Assembly (NCBI GenBank): GCA_003164075.1
Contig: PLRZ01000170.1
Span: 15,529-33,023 of the forward strand
Source of the DNA: Bryobacterales bacterium
GTDB taxonomy: Bacteria > Acidobacteriota > Terriglobia > Bryobacterales > Bryobacteraceae
Reading direction: 5' to 3'
DNA length: 17,495 bases
Below, piece by piece: positions 1 to 6,641 of this stretch (position 1 is the first letter of the stretch; the number at the start of each line of letters is the position of its first letter). A model generated the notes under the pieces. That model ran no database searches, was not told the DNA's origin, and worked only from the letters and a program-made list of their open reading frames with translations. The position numbers were made by a program, and so were the translations under genes.

Positions 1-47
1 TTCGAGCGGCGGCCCTGATTCAGCGTGGGCGGCATCAGGAGTTCTGA
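1..47 (-). repeat. Partial copy of a dispersed repeat, shared with the right end of the window
   Basis: Bases 1-23 match the reverse complement of 17472-17494 at 20 of 23 positions, and bases 33-47 (CATCAGGAGTTCTGA) match the reverse complement of 17397-17411 exactly. In the right-hand copy about 60 bases, including a 16-bp-stem hairpin, lie between the two boxes; here only 9 bases do. This is therefore a shortened, inverted copy of the same repeat. The window starts inside it, so its outer limit is unknown. Confidence 0.6.
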
Positions 48-120
48 GATTGTACTCCAGGACCTACGTGTGCCAGGACGTCCTTCGCCTCACGTGCAGC
101 GGAAAGCGCCTATACGCCCC

Positions 121-1488
121 TCAGAAACTGGTGCGTGCGGTAGTCGCCGCCCCTGCGGAGTTCGTCACCACTGCCTGGAACGACGCGATCTGGCTCGTGT
201 TGCCCAGCACCGGGAAGACCGCCTTCAGTTCGAACGTTCCGCCCGCCGCATTCTGAAAGTACGACGCGAAACTGGCGCTGCCGTCGGCTTGAATCGCCGG
301 AGCGATGGCGTTGCCTTCCGTATCGTAGAACGTGAATGACAGCGCTCCGGCGGTACGCGTGTTGTCGAACCCCGTCAGGTCCACTTCCACCGCGCTCGTC
401 GAACGCACCCCCTGCGCCCCGGTCACTCCCACTTCCGCCGGCAGGATGGCGATCGATTGCCGGTCGCTATTGCTCCCTAACTGCGCCGTGACGGTGAGCG
501 TGCCGGCGGTGGTCCCGGTCTGAAATGGCAGGGTGAGCGCGGTGCCGAATTGTCCCTGCGTGGCGCCGGCCGACACGGTGAAAGTCGCGGTCTGCCCTCC
601 CGAGGCGAACGCGATCCCCGCGTCGGTCGCGGCGCCGGAAATGGACGCGGCCGGTACGAACGTGAGCGTGACGGTCCCCGACCCGCTGGTTTGCGAGGCT
701 GCGGCCAGATTCACCGTCACCGTGCCCTGTTGCGCGCTGTCCGGCTGCGCCAGAGCGAGCGTGATATGCGGTTGCGGGAAGGGCGGATCGGTACCCGTCC
801 CGGTGAGCGCGTAACTCCGGCTGCCGATGGCCAGGGCGCCCGCCGCTACGCCATCCGCGGTGGGGCTGAATTGGATGTCGAAAGTGACGCTCGCTGCAGG
901 CAGCACCAGAGTCCCGCCGGGCGATGGGCCGCTCAACGAAAAGCCGGTTCCGGACACCAGCGGGCCCGGCGCCAGCAGGGTCGCGGAGGTCTGATTCAGC
1001 AGGATGATATGGCGCGTTGCCGTCGACCCCTGCGGTACCGAACCGAAGTCCACCGGCGCCGCGGCTAACGATTGCACGCCCGTGGCGGTCACCAACTGAG
1101 CGGTCAATTCCACCGGCACGCTGGCCGTCAGAATGACCGAGATTGCCACCGAATCGAGCGCCGCGCTGTATTGGCCCGTGCCGGCGGATTGAAACACCAC
1201 CGAGAAATCGACCGATTGCTGCGGCGCCAGCGAGGCGGGAATCGCCGGCTGATTGGCGCTCGCGAGGGAGAACCCGGTGCCGCTTACCGTCAACAGGTCC
1301 AGCGTGGCTGCTTGAGTGGAAACGTTGCGGATGCGGAAGGGCACGGAGAGCGACGCGCCCGGTTCCACGTTGCCAAAATCGTAGGTCCGCGGCACGGGTT
1401 GTTCGATATTCCCATTCACCAGATAGAGTTCGAACTGCCCCCACGCGGGAGCGGCAGCCGCGAGGGCCAGAAGCAGCATCCTCTTCAT
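121..1488 (-). CDS. Secreted protein with ASH / choice-of-anchor D Ig-like domains
   Basis: The product is 455 aa. It starts with a Sec signal peptide (MKRMLLLALAAAAPAWGQ). Two ASH-like (choice-of-anchor D) modules follow, around residues 35-120 and 145-232, each opening with a DFG(N/S)V-x-x-G motif (TYDFGNVEPG, VDFGSVPQG) and containing GTGFSL. The C-terminal half (about 240-455) is Ser/Thr/Ala/Gly-rich beta-type sequence without a domain I can name. The ATG at 1488 was chosen because it is followed directly by the signal peptide and overlaps the stop of the upstream gene (ATGA), which implies translational coupling; an in-frame extension upstream is out-of-frame reading of that gene. Such proteins are exported and often surface-associated. 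No enzymatic residues are visible, and the exact role is unknown. Confidence 0.85.
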   Translation of the reverse strand: MKRMLLLALAAAAPAWGQFELYLVNGNIEQPVPRTYDFGNVEPGASLSVPFRIRNVSTQAATLDLLTVSGTGFSLASANQPAIPASLAPQQSVDFSVVFQSAGTGQYSAALDSVAISVILTASVPVELTAQLVTATGVQSLAAAPVDFGSVPQGSTATRHIILLNQTSATLLAPGPLVSGTGFSLSGPSPGGTLVLPAASVTFDIQFSPTADGVAAGALAIGSRSYALTGTGTDPPFPQPHITLALAQPDSAQQGTVTVNLAAASQTSGSGTVTLTFVPAASISGAATDAGIAFASGGQTATFTVSAGATQGQFGTALTLPFQTGTTAGTLTVTAQLGSNSDRQSIAILPAEVGVTGAQGVRSTSAVEVDLTGFDNTRTAGALSFTFYDTEGNAIAPAIQADGSASFASYFQNAAGGTFELKAVFPVLGNTSQIASFQAVVTNSAGAATTARTSF

Positions 1489-2099
1489 GGCTTGCCCACC
1501 GTGATCGAGGGGCTCCCGATGGCGATGCTCACCGGGGTGGTCGAGGTCGCCGCCGATGCGGGCGCGGCTGCCGGGGAACCGCCCGATTTGCCGGCAACCA
1601 AAACCGCGGCGCCGCCGGCAATCGCCGCCAGCACCACCCACTTTAGCGGACCGCGCAGGATGGAACCGCTCTTCGGCGCGCTGGCCGAGGCAACTCCGTT
1701 CTTCGGCTCGGCGATGTATTGAAATGAGATGATGCCCGCGCGGGCCTGCTCTTTCGAGGCCACGATGCGAATCGCGAACCGTCCCGGCGTGCGGTTCAGT
1801 TGCAAGGTGTGGAGGCTGGCGCGCCCGCGGGCGTCGGTGAGAGCCACGTCGGTGCGGAGTCCGTTCCCGAAAGTTCCGCCGGGGCCCTCCTCCGGCAGGT
1901 GGAAGCTAACTGCGGCGCCCTCCACGGGTTTGCCGGTCTCATCGGTAACTTCCACCGCCAGAGGACGCGCATTGCGCGAACCGGCCGCGTTGACCGAGCC
2001 TTCCCCTTCAATCACCTGGATGTGCAATATGGCCACCTGCGCCATAGCCAGGGGCGGGAGTACCCAAAGCAGGGCCGCTGCGAACAGAATGGGTTTCAC
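1485..2099 (-). CDS. Exported Ig-like (Big-1 type) domain protein with a C-terminal hydrophobic segment
   Basis: The product is 204 aa. A signal peptide (about residues 1-20, ending LAMA-Q) precedes one Ig-like domain at about 28-130. The stretch VTDETGKPVEGAAVSFHLP, followed by TDARGRASL, is the typical pattern of bacterial Ig-like/Big-1 or carboxypeptidase-regulatory-like folds. A hydrophobic segment at about 152-167 (WVVLAAIAGGAAVLVAG) could anchor the protein, followed by an Ala/Ser/Thr-rich tail. The start codon is GTG; no strong ribosome binding site is seen. The gene begins 20 bases after the PP2C stop and ends in an ATGA overlap with the ASH protein gene, so all three are probably co-transcribed. 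Its function beyond an envelope or adhesive role cannot be told. Confidence 0.8.
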   Translation of the reverse strand: MKPILFAAALLWVLPPLAMAQVAILHIQVIEGEGSVNAAGSRNARPLAVEVTDETGKPVEGAAVSFHLPEEGPGGTFGNGLRTDVALTDARGRASLHTLQLNRTPGRFAIRIVASKEQARAGIISFQYIAEPKNGVASASAPKSGSILRGPLKWVVLAAIAGGAAVLVAGKSGGSPAAAPASAATSTTPVSIAIGSPSITVGKP

Positions 2100-2119
2100 T
2101 TACCGGGATAGTGCCGGGT

Positions 2120-2839
2120 TCAGGCCGATTTTCTCACCAATACTACCGTGACATTGTCGGGGCCGCCGGCTTGTTTGGCCGCGGCGATCAATTCGCCGCA
2201 GCTTTCCTCCAGCATGCCGGAGCGTCCCCGCCGCAGGATTTTCTCCAGTTGCGGCGGTTCCAATACTCCGTGCAACCCGTCGCTGCAGAGCAGCACCAGG
2301 GCGCCCCGCTGCAAGGGCACGGAGTAGTAGTTCACGGTGAGCGGCGCGCTGGCCCCGATGGCCATGGTGAGCACGTGGCGCATGGGGTGGTTGCGCAGGC
2401 TCTCTTCATCCAGACCGAGCGGCCGGCCGACTTCGTTGACCCAGGTCTGGTCGTCGGTGATTACGCGGAAGCCGCCATCGTCCAGCACATACGCGCGGCT
2501 ATCGCCCACGCTGGCGATGGAGAAACCCTCCGAGAGATCGAGAGCCGCCACCAGAGTGGTGCCCATGCCTTCCAGTCCCGGATCGCTGCGCGCCGCCGTG
2601 AGCACGCGCCGGTTGGCTTCTTCCACGGCCGTGAGCAGCACTTGCGAATCGAGGCGCGGAGCCGAGTGGACGATCTCCGCCACGGTGTCCACCGCCAGCC
2701 GGGACGCCCGTTCGCCCGCCTTGGCTCCGCCCATTCCGTCCGCCAAAACGTACAGCCCGCGGTCGGGTTCAATCAGGCAGTAGTCTTCATTATTGCTTCG
2801 GACACAGCCTTTGTCCGACATTGCGAAGGCTTCCAACAT
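2120..2839 (-). CDS. PP2C-family serine/threonine protein phosphatase
   Basis: The product is a 239-aa single-domain PP2C (PPM) phosphatase, the metal-dependent enzyme that reverses Ser/Thr phosphorylation by Hanks-type kinases. Family motifs appear in order: SDKGCVRSNNEDY (8-20), ADGMGGAKAGERAS (33-46) with metal ligand D34, GTTLVAA (93-99), VGDSRAYV (111-118), LLCSDGLHGVL (183-193) with D187, and GGPDNVTVVLV (225-235) with D228. All expected metal-binding Asp residues are present and the length is normal, so it should be active in the cytoplasm. The ATG at 2839 is preferred over an upstream in-frame start because the PP2C fold begins right after it and GGGAG/GAGGA precede it. It is divergent from the menaquinone pair and leads the operon with two exported Ig-like proteins. 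No kinase gene is in the window. Confidence 0.93.
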   Translation of the reverse strand: MLEAFAMSDKGCVRSNNEDYCLIEPDRGLYVLADGMGGAKAGERASRLAVDTVAEIVHSAPRLDSQVLLTAVEEANRRVLTAARSDPGLEGMGTTLVAALDLSEGFSIASVGDSRAYVLDDGGFRVITDDQTWVNEVGRPLGLDEESLRNHPMRHVLTMAIGASAPLTVNYYSVPLQRGALVLLCSDGLHGVLEPPQLEKILRRGRSGMLEESCGELIAAAKQAGGPDNVTVVLVRKSA

Positions 2840-2925
2840 TCCTCGCGACTCCCTTCCTAAACGGCACGCGCAACACCGCAATTCTACTTTGAACAGCATA
2901 GCGTAAAATGGAGGTATTTAACCGC

Positions 2926-3810
2926 ATGCTTTGGTACCGTCTTCGCCTCACGCTCGACATGATCAAGTTCGAGCACTCGGTTTTCGCCCTGCCCTTCGCC
3001 CTCACCGGAGCGCTGCTGGCATGGCGTCAAAATGGCTTCGATACTCACGGAATCGCGCGCCAGGTGCTGTGGATCGTGGTGGCCATGGTAGCGGCCCGGT
3101 CGGCTGCCATGGCCTTCAACCGCGTGATCGACGCCGATATCGACTCGCGCAATCCGCGCACGAAAATGCGGCACCTTCCCGCCGGGTTGCTCACTCCGGG
3201 ATTTACCTGGGGCTTCGTGGTGGTGGCGTCCCTTCTCCTGTTCTTCGCCGCGTTTGAGTTGAACCCGCTCTGTCTGCGCCTCGCGCCCCTGGCGCTGGCC
3301 ATTCTTTTGTTCTATTCCTACACCAAGCGCTTCACCACTTTTTCGCATCTGGTGCTCGGACTGAGCCTGGGGATCGCCCCGGCCGCCGCCTGGATCGCCG
3401 TGCGCGGCTCGCTCGATCCGCGCATTCTGCTGCTCACCGCGGCGGTCATGTTCTGGACCGCCGGGTTCGACATGATCTACTCCTGCCAGGATTATGACTT
3501 CGATTGCGAAGAGGGGTTGTGGAGCGTTCCGCGCGCACTGGGCATCGCCACGGCGCTGCGGCTGGCGCGCTTGCAGCACGCGCTGATGCTGGGCTGCCTG
3601 CTGGCGCTGGTCTACACCCTGCATATGGGAGCGCTGGCCCTGGCCGGCGTGGCGGCCATTGTGGCGCTGCTGATTTACGAGCATAGCCTGGTGAAACCGA
3701 ACGATCTCTCGCGCGTGAACGCCGCCTTCTTCACCATGAACGGCTATGTCAGCGTGTTATTCTTCTTATTCTGGGCCGCCGATATCTTCCTCCTGAAACC
3801 GGGTATCTGA
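2926..3810 (+). CDS. mqnP: UbiA-family prenyltransferase of the futalosine menaquinone pathway (MqnP-like)
   Basis: The product is a polytopic membrane protein of 294 aa from this start. UbiA-family enzymes use Mg-bound prenyl diphosphate to prenylate an aromatic acid. The first Asp-rich motif is in AFNRVIDADIDSRNPRTKMR and the second in CQDYDFDCEEGLWSVP. About eight hydrophobic segments span the rest. The next gene, four bases downstream, is mqnE, which indicates the substrate is a futalosine-route menaquinone precursor and not 4-hydroxybenzoate. Start choice: an ATG at 2908 is also in frame, but the GGAGG at 2910-2914 is placed to serve the ATG at 2926 (11-base spacer), after which the family's usual LDMIKFEHSVFALPFA sequence follows quickly. 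It is divergent from the PP2C gene over a gap of under 90 bases. Confidence 0.88.
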   Translation: MLWYRLRLTLDMIKFEHSVFALPFALTGALLAWRQNGFDTHGIARQVLWIVVAMVAARSAAMAFNRVIDADIDSRNPRTKMRHLPAGLLTPGFTWGFVVVASLLLFFAAFELNPLCLRLAPLALAILLFYSYTKRFTTFSHLVLGLSLGIAPAAAWIAVRGSLDPRILLLTAAVMFWTAGFDMIYSCQDYDFDCEEGLWSVPRALGIATALRLARLQHALMLGCLLALVYTLHMGALALAGVAAIVALLIYEHSLVKPNDLSRVNAAFFTMNGYVSVLFFLFWAADIFLLKPGI

Positions 3811-3814
3811 ACTT

Positions 3815-4933
3815 ATGCCAGTCGTCATCGATGATCCTCGTTTATTGCCCGTTCGGGAGAAGGTGGAAGCCGGCCAGCGCCTTTCCTTCGAAGACGCCGT
3901 AACGCTGTACCGTTCGCCCGATATTCTGGCGGTCGGCTACCTGGCCAACCTGGTGCGCGAGCGGATGCACGGCAATCTGACGTACTTCAACGTGAACCGC
4001 CATATCAACCCCACCGACGTGTGCGTGGCCAGTTGCCGGCTGTGCGCCTTCGGCAAGCGGGTGCGCGACCCCAAAGCCTACACCATGTCGCTCGATGAAG
4101 TGTGGCACCGCGCCGGCGAGGGCTGGAGCGAGGCGGTGACGGAATTTCACATCGTTGGCGGACTGCATCCGGAGCTGACTTTGGATTGGTTTTGCGAGAT
4201 GCTGCGCGGGCTCAAGCAGCGCTTTCCGCAAGTGCATCTCAAGGCGTTCACGATGGTCGAGATCGCCTACCTGGCACGGCGCACGAAAATCTCCATCCGC
4301 GAGACTCTGGAGCGGTTGCGCGATGCCGGTATGGATTCCATGCCCGGCGGGGGCGCCGAGATCTTCAGTGAGCGCGTCCGCCGCATTATCTGCGACCACA
4401 AGATCGACGGCAACGAATGGCTGGAGACCGCGCGCCAGGCGCACCAGTTGGGGCTGCGGTCGAATTGCACCATGCTGTACGGCCACATCGAGAACGACGA
4501 AGACCGCGCCGATCACCTGGTGAAACTGCGCACGCTGCAGGATGAAACCCACGGCTTCGTGACCTTTATCCCGCTGGCCTTCCACCCCGACAACACCGCG
4601 CTGCAGCACATTGCGAAGACCACCGGGTTCGACGACATCCGCGCCATCGCGGTAGCGCGGCTGATGCTCGACAATATCCCGCACGTCAAGGCGTATTGGG
4701 TGATGATGACTCCGCGGATCGCGCAGATCGCGCTGCGGTTCGGCGCCGACGATATCGATGGCACCATCGTGGAAGAGCGCATCTATCACGATGCCGGGGC
4801 CACCACCATGCAAGGTCTGCGGCGCGCGGAGTTACTGCACCTGATCCGCAAAGCGGGCCGCGAACCATTGGAGCGGGACACGCTGTACCGCCCCGTGCAG
4901 CGGTCGGAGTCCACGTTCACGGTGCTGGTGTAG
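3815..4933 (+). CDS. mqnE: Aminofutalosine synthase MqnE (radical SAM)
   Basis: The product is 372 aa, the normal length for MqnE. This radical-SAM enzyme joins the product of MqnA (3-[(1-carboxyvinyl)oxy]benzoate) to S-adenosylmethionine to give aminodeoxyfutalosine in menaquinone biosynthesis. The [4Fe-4S] motif CX3CX2C is at C70, C74 and C77 (NPTDVCVASCRLCAFGKR). FHIVGGLHPEL, LKAFTMVEI, DSMPGGGAEIF and SNCTMLYGH are characteristic of the MqnE/MqnC family, and the HPEL plus KAFTMVEI combination fits MqnE better than MqnC. It starts four bases after the prenyltransferase stop and is almost certainly co-transcribed with it. No MqnA, B, C or D gene is in the window, so the pathway genes are scattered in this genome. 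No terminator with a T-run was seen after the stop. Confidence 0.94.
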   Translation: MPVVIDDPRLLPVREKVEAGQRLSFEDAVTLYRSPDILAVGYLANLVRERMHGNLTYFNVNRHINPTDVCVASCRLCAFGKRVRDPKAYTMSLDEVWHRAGEGWSEAVTEFHIVGGLHPELTLDWFCEMLRGLKQRFPQVHLKAFTMVEIAYLARRTKISIRETLERLRDAGMDSMPGGGAEIFSERVRRIICDHKIDGNEWLETARQAHQLGLRSNCTMLYGHIENDEDRADHLVKLRTLQDETHGFVTFIPLAFHPDNTALQHIAKTTGFDDIRAIAVARLMLDNIPHVKAYWVMMTPRIAQIALRFGADDIDGTIVEERIYHDAGATTMQGLRRAELLHLIRKAGREPLERDTLYRPVQRSESTFTVLV

Positions 4934-4976
4934 TTTCTCCCCCATGTGATTAGGTAGGTGCGCTGCCTCGGTTCGC

Positions 4977-4988
4977 TCCTGTACAGGA
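4977..4988. promoter_or_regulatory. Perfect 12-bp palindrome upstream of the antitoxin gene
   Basis: TCCTGTACAGGA is its own reverse complement. It lies in the 181-base gap between mqnE and the Phd-type antitoxin gene. It could be an operator for an autoregulating antitoxin, but it is 127 bases from that start codon, and a 12-bp palindrome can occur by chance. Confidence 0.25.
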
Positions 4989-5114
4989 CACCAAAGGACG
5001 CGATTTCGGAGGTCGAGTTTGGGGTTTTGCGGCTTGCGGCGGTGCTTTCGGTGCCGCCCAGGCTGCGACCGCGTTCGGCACACACGCGGTATGATCGACT
5101 GGTCAGGAGTACGC

Positions 5115-5360
5115 ATGCGTGAAATCCAATCTTCAGAAGCCAAGGCCCATTTGCCTCAATTGCTGGATGACGTGGAGCGAGGCGAAACGCTTATTATCAC
5201 CCGGTATGGCCGCGCCATCGCCAGGATCGTGCCCGAGGTTGACCGGCGACAAGAAGAAGTCGATAAAGCTATAGAGAACGTCTGCGCTCTTCGGCAGCGA
5301 AAGGGCAGGGTCACGGTCGAACAGTTGCTCTCGGCGCGGGAGCAAGGGCGTAAATACTGA
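5115..5360 (+). CDS. Phd/YefM-family antitoxin, now without an intact toxin partner
   Basis: The product is 81 aa. The opening MREIQSSEAKAHLPQLLDDVERGETLIITRYGR-type segment is the classic Phd/YefM fold: a DNA-binding N-terminal half (about 1-55) with the conserved GE-x-x-I-I-TR-x-GR-x-I-A-R-I core. The charged C-terminal part (about 56-81) would bind the toxin. The ATG at 5115 was chosen over an upstream in-frame start because AGGAG lies 5 bases before it and the family sequence begins there. The stop overlaps the next ATG (TGATG), the usual arrangement for an antitoxin followed by a PIN toxin, but the toxin reading frame loses family resemblance after about nine codons. Antitoxins of this family normally repress their own promoter. 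Confidence 0.88.
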   Translation: MREIQSSEAKAHLPQLLDDVERGETLIITRYGRAIARIVPEVDRRQEEVDKAIENVCALRQRKGRVTVEQLLSAREQGRKY

Positions 5361-5417
5361 TGCCGTTTGTGCTGGACTCATCGATTGAAAAGTCCGCACT
5401 TTCGCTCGCTGTCTTCC

Positions 5418-5446
5418 TTGACACGGTAAGCAAAACTGCTTACTAT
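5418..5446 (+). promoter_or_regulatory. Strong sigma70-type promoter with an embedded 18-bp palindrome
   Basis: TTGACA (5418-5423), a 17-base spacer and TACTAT (5441-5446) make a good housekeeping promoter. Between and overlapping the boxes lies the perfect inverted repeat GTAAGCA-AAAC-TGCTTAC (5426-5443), exactly where a repressor would block RNA polymerase. No intact plus-strand gene follows. An ATG at 5445 opens with MKAALTQ and then becomes the antisense of the cytochrome gene. If active, it would give antisense RNA into the end of the tetraheme cytochrome gene. Confidence 0.5.
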
Positions 5447-5465
5447 GAAGGCTGCGCTTACACAA
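5445..5465 (+). pseudogene. Possible 5' remnant of an AbrB/MazE-type antitoxin gene
   Basis: The first seven codons after the promoter read MKAALTQ. AbrB/MazE-type antitoxins often begin in this way (MKA-x-L-x-x-IGNSRG). The following residues do not continue the family. Together with the autoregulatory-looking promoter and operator this suggests a second toxin-antitoxin locus cut down to its control region. Seven codons are too few for certainty. Confidence 0.3.
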
Positions 5466-5493
5466 AGCAGTTGCAGTTTCTCGGGTGGGAGGG

Positions 5494-5513
5494 GCCGGGC
5501 CAGTGGCGCCGGC
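5494..5513 (-). terminator. GC-rich hairpin after the cytochrome operon
   Basis: On the minus strand GCCGG and CCGGC form a stem with an inner GCC/GGC stem, one bulged base and an ACT loop, 20 bases beyond the last cytochrome stop. No T-run follows, so intrinsic termination is doubtful. It may only protect the 3' end. Confidence 0.25.
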
Positions 5514-5533
5514 ATTCTGCCTGACCACCCGCC

Positions 5534-6631
5534 TTACAGGGAATTCAGATACGCCACAAGGTCGTCCATCTGCTGCGCCGTAAACCTCGGCCAAGCGATC
5601 TTCTTCGAATTCATCACGTTCAGCATGCGCGGGCCGTGCTCCCACAGCGCCGACACCATGGTGATGTCCGATTGCCCTTTGACCAGCTTCGGCGCGCCGC
5701 TCGATGGATCGTTGTGGCACGTACCGCAGCTTTTTTCGGCGAAAACTTTCTTGCCGCGATCCGCGCTCCCGGCGCCCGTGAAATACTGCCGCGCCCAGAT
5801 GTAGCCGATAATCTGCCGCATTTCCTCGGGCGTCAGCGTCGGCGACGGCTGCTTCATCTCCGGCTGGTGATGCCACATGGCCGCGGCGATATCTGTCAGC
5901 GTCTGGTTCTTCAGGAGGTGTTCCAACGCCATCGCACCGGTATGGCAAGTCGAGCAGCCTTTGGATTCAAACAGCTTCTCTCCCGCGTCCGATGGAGGAA
6001 ACTCGAAGTGGCGAACCAGGTCCCGCGTCTCCGGCAGATTCTGGAGATACACCAGGATATCCGTCAGTTCCTGTCCCGTCAGCGCCGCCCACGGAAACTT
6101 CCTCTGCGCGAAGGCCGCGCGCATCTGCGCCCCATGGTTCCACATCTGTTCCGCCAGCACCAGGGGATCCGCCAGCGACTCCCACTTCACCACCGCCGGC
6201 GCGCCGCCCGCTAGCGGCGTCGAAATACCGTGGCAATCGGCGCAGTGCCGCACCGCGAAAGCCTGTTTCCCGCGGCCCGCATCGCCCGGCCGGTCGAAGA
6301 ATCGCGCCGATACGAAATAGGCAAACAGGTCGGCCGCGATGTCCGGAGTCATCTCGCTCTTCACGATGCCCTTTTTCTTCATCGCGCCCCACATGTCGGG
6401 AGCGTGATTCCACATCAGGCTGGCCATCACCGCGGGCGTGTAGTTGCGGTCGATCCTTTTGGACAGGTCGGGCGCGGTGCTGCCGCCCTTGCCCTGGAAG
6501 CTGTGGCACTGGACGCACTGCTCGCTCTGGAAGAGTTGCTCGCCCCGGCGAGCGTCTCCGGACATGGGACCGGCCGCCCAAATACTTGCGGCGACCAGCG
6601 CCCCGGCGATCGTTACTCGAAGCATCGACAT
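5534..6631 (-). CDS. Periplasmic c-type cytochrome with four tandem monoheme modules
   Basis: The product is 365 aa with a signal peptide (about 1-20, ending IWAA-GPM). Four CXXCH heme sites lie at C39 (CVQCH), C130 (CADCH), C226 (CSTCH) and C302 (CGTCH), one per class I-like module. Each module repeats a segment of the form (M/L)W-x-H-x-x-x-M at 73-80, 163-170, 252-259 and 329-336, whose Met is a good candidate for the sixth heme ligand. The modules therefore resemble a mono-heme domain duplicated three times and differ from the small bis-His tetraheme proteins STC/CctA. The ATG at 6631 has AGGAG 7 bases upstream. The gene begins 10 bases after the porin stop and is last in the cytochrome operon. 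A role as periplasmic electron carrier feeding the porin complex is inferred from position. Confidence 0.9.
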   Translation of the reverse strand: MSMLRVTIAGALVAASIWAAGPMSGDARRGEQLFQSEQCVQCHSFQGKGGSTAPDLSKRIDRNYTPAVMASLMWNHAPDMWGAMKKKGIVKSEMTPDIAADLFAYFVSARFFDRPGDAGRGKQAFAVRHCADCHGISTPLAGGAPAVVKWESLADPLVLAEQMWNHGAQMRAAFAQRKFPWAALTGQELTDILVYLQNLPETRDLVRHFEFPPSDAGEKLFESKGCSTCHTGAMALEHLLKNQTLTDIAAAMWHHQPEMKQPSPTLTPEEMRQIIGYIWARQYFTGAGSADRGKKVFAEKSCGTCHNDPSSGAPKLVKGQSDITMVSALWEHGPRMLNVMNSKKIAWPRFTAQQMDDLVAYLNSL

Positions 6632-6641
6632 TGCTGGTCTC

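Larger units (their letters stand above)
5360..5524 (+). pseudogene. Remnant of a PIN-domain (VapC-type) toxin gene
   Basis: The 54-codon frame begins MPFVLDSSI, which matches the usual start of PIN toxins (MPFVLDxS, carrying the first catalytic Asp). The rest (EKSALSLAVFLDTVSK and onward) shows no PIN pattern and none of the later acidic residues. The start overlaps the antitoxin stop by one base, as in intact pairs. I read it as a toxin gene cut away after about 27 bases and joined to unrelated DNA. A short chance ORF is the alternative. Confidence 0.5.

Noticed and set aside
1489..1641. N-terminal extension of the ASH protein by 51 codons
   Set aside because: It reads the upstream Ig-like gene out of frame; the signal peptide starts at 1488.
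2882..2909. Promoter TTCTAC-16-TAAAAT for the prenyltransferase gene
   Set aside because: The -35 match is poor and the box would end almost at the start codon, inside or next to the Shine-Dalgarno region.
3842..4813. A 323-codon minus-strand ORF opposite mqnE
   Set aside because: Antisense of a conserved radical SAM enzyme; no domain is recognisable.
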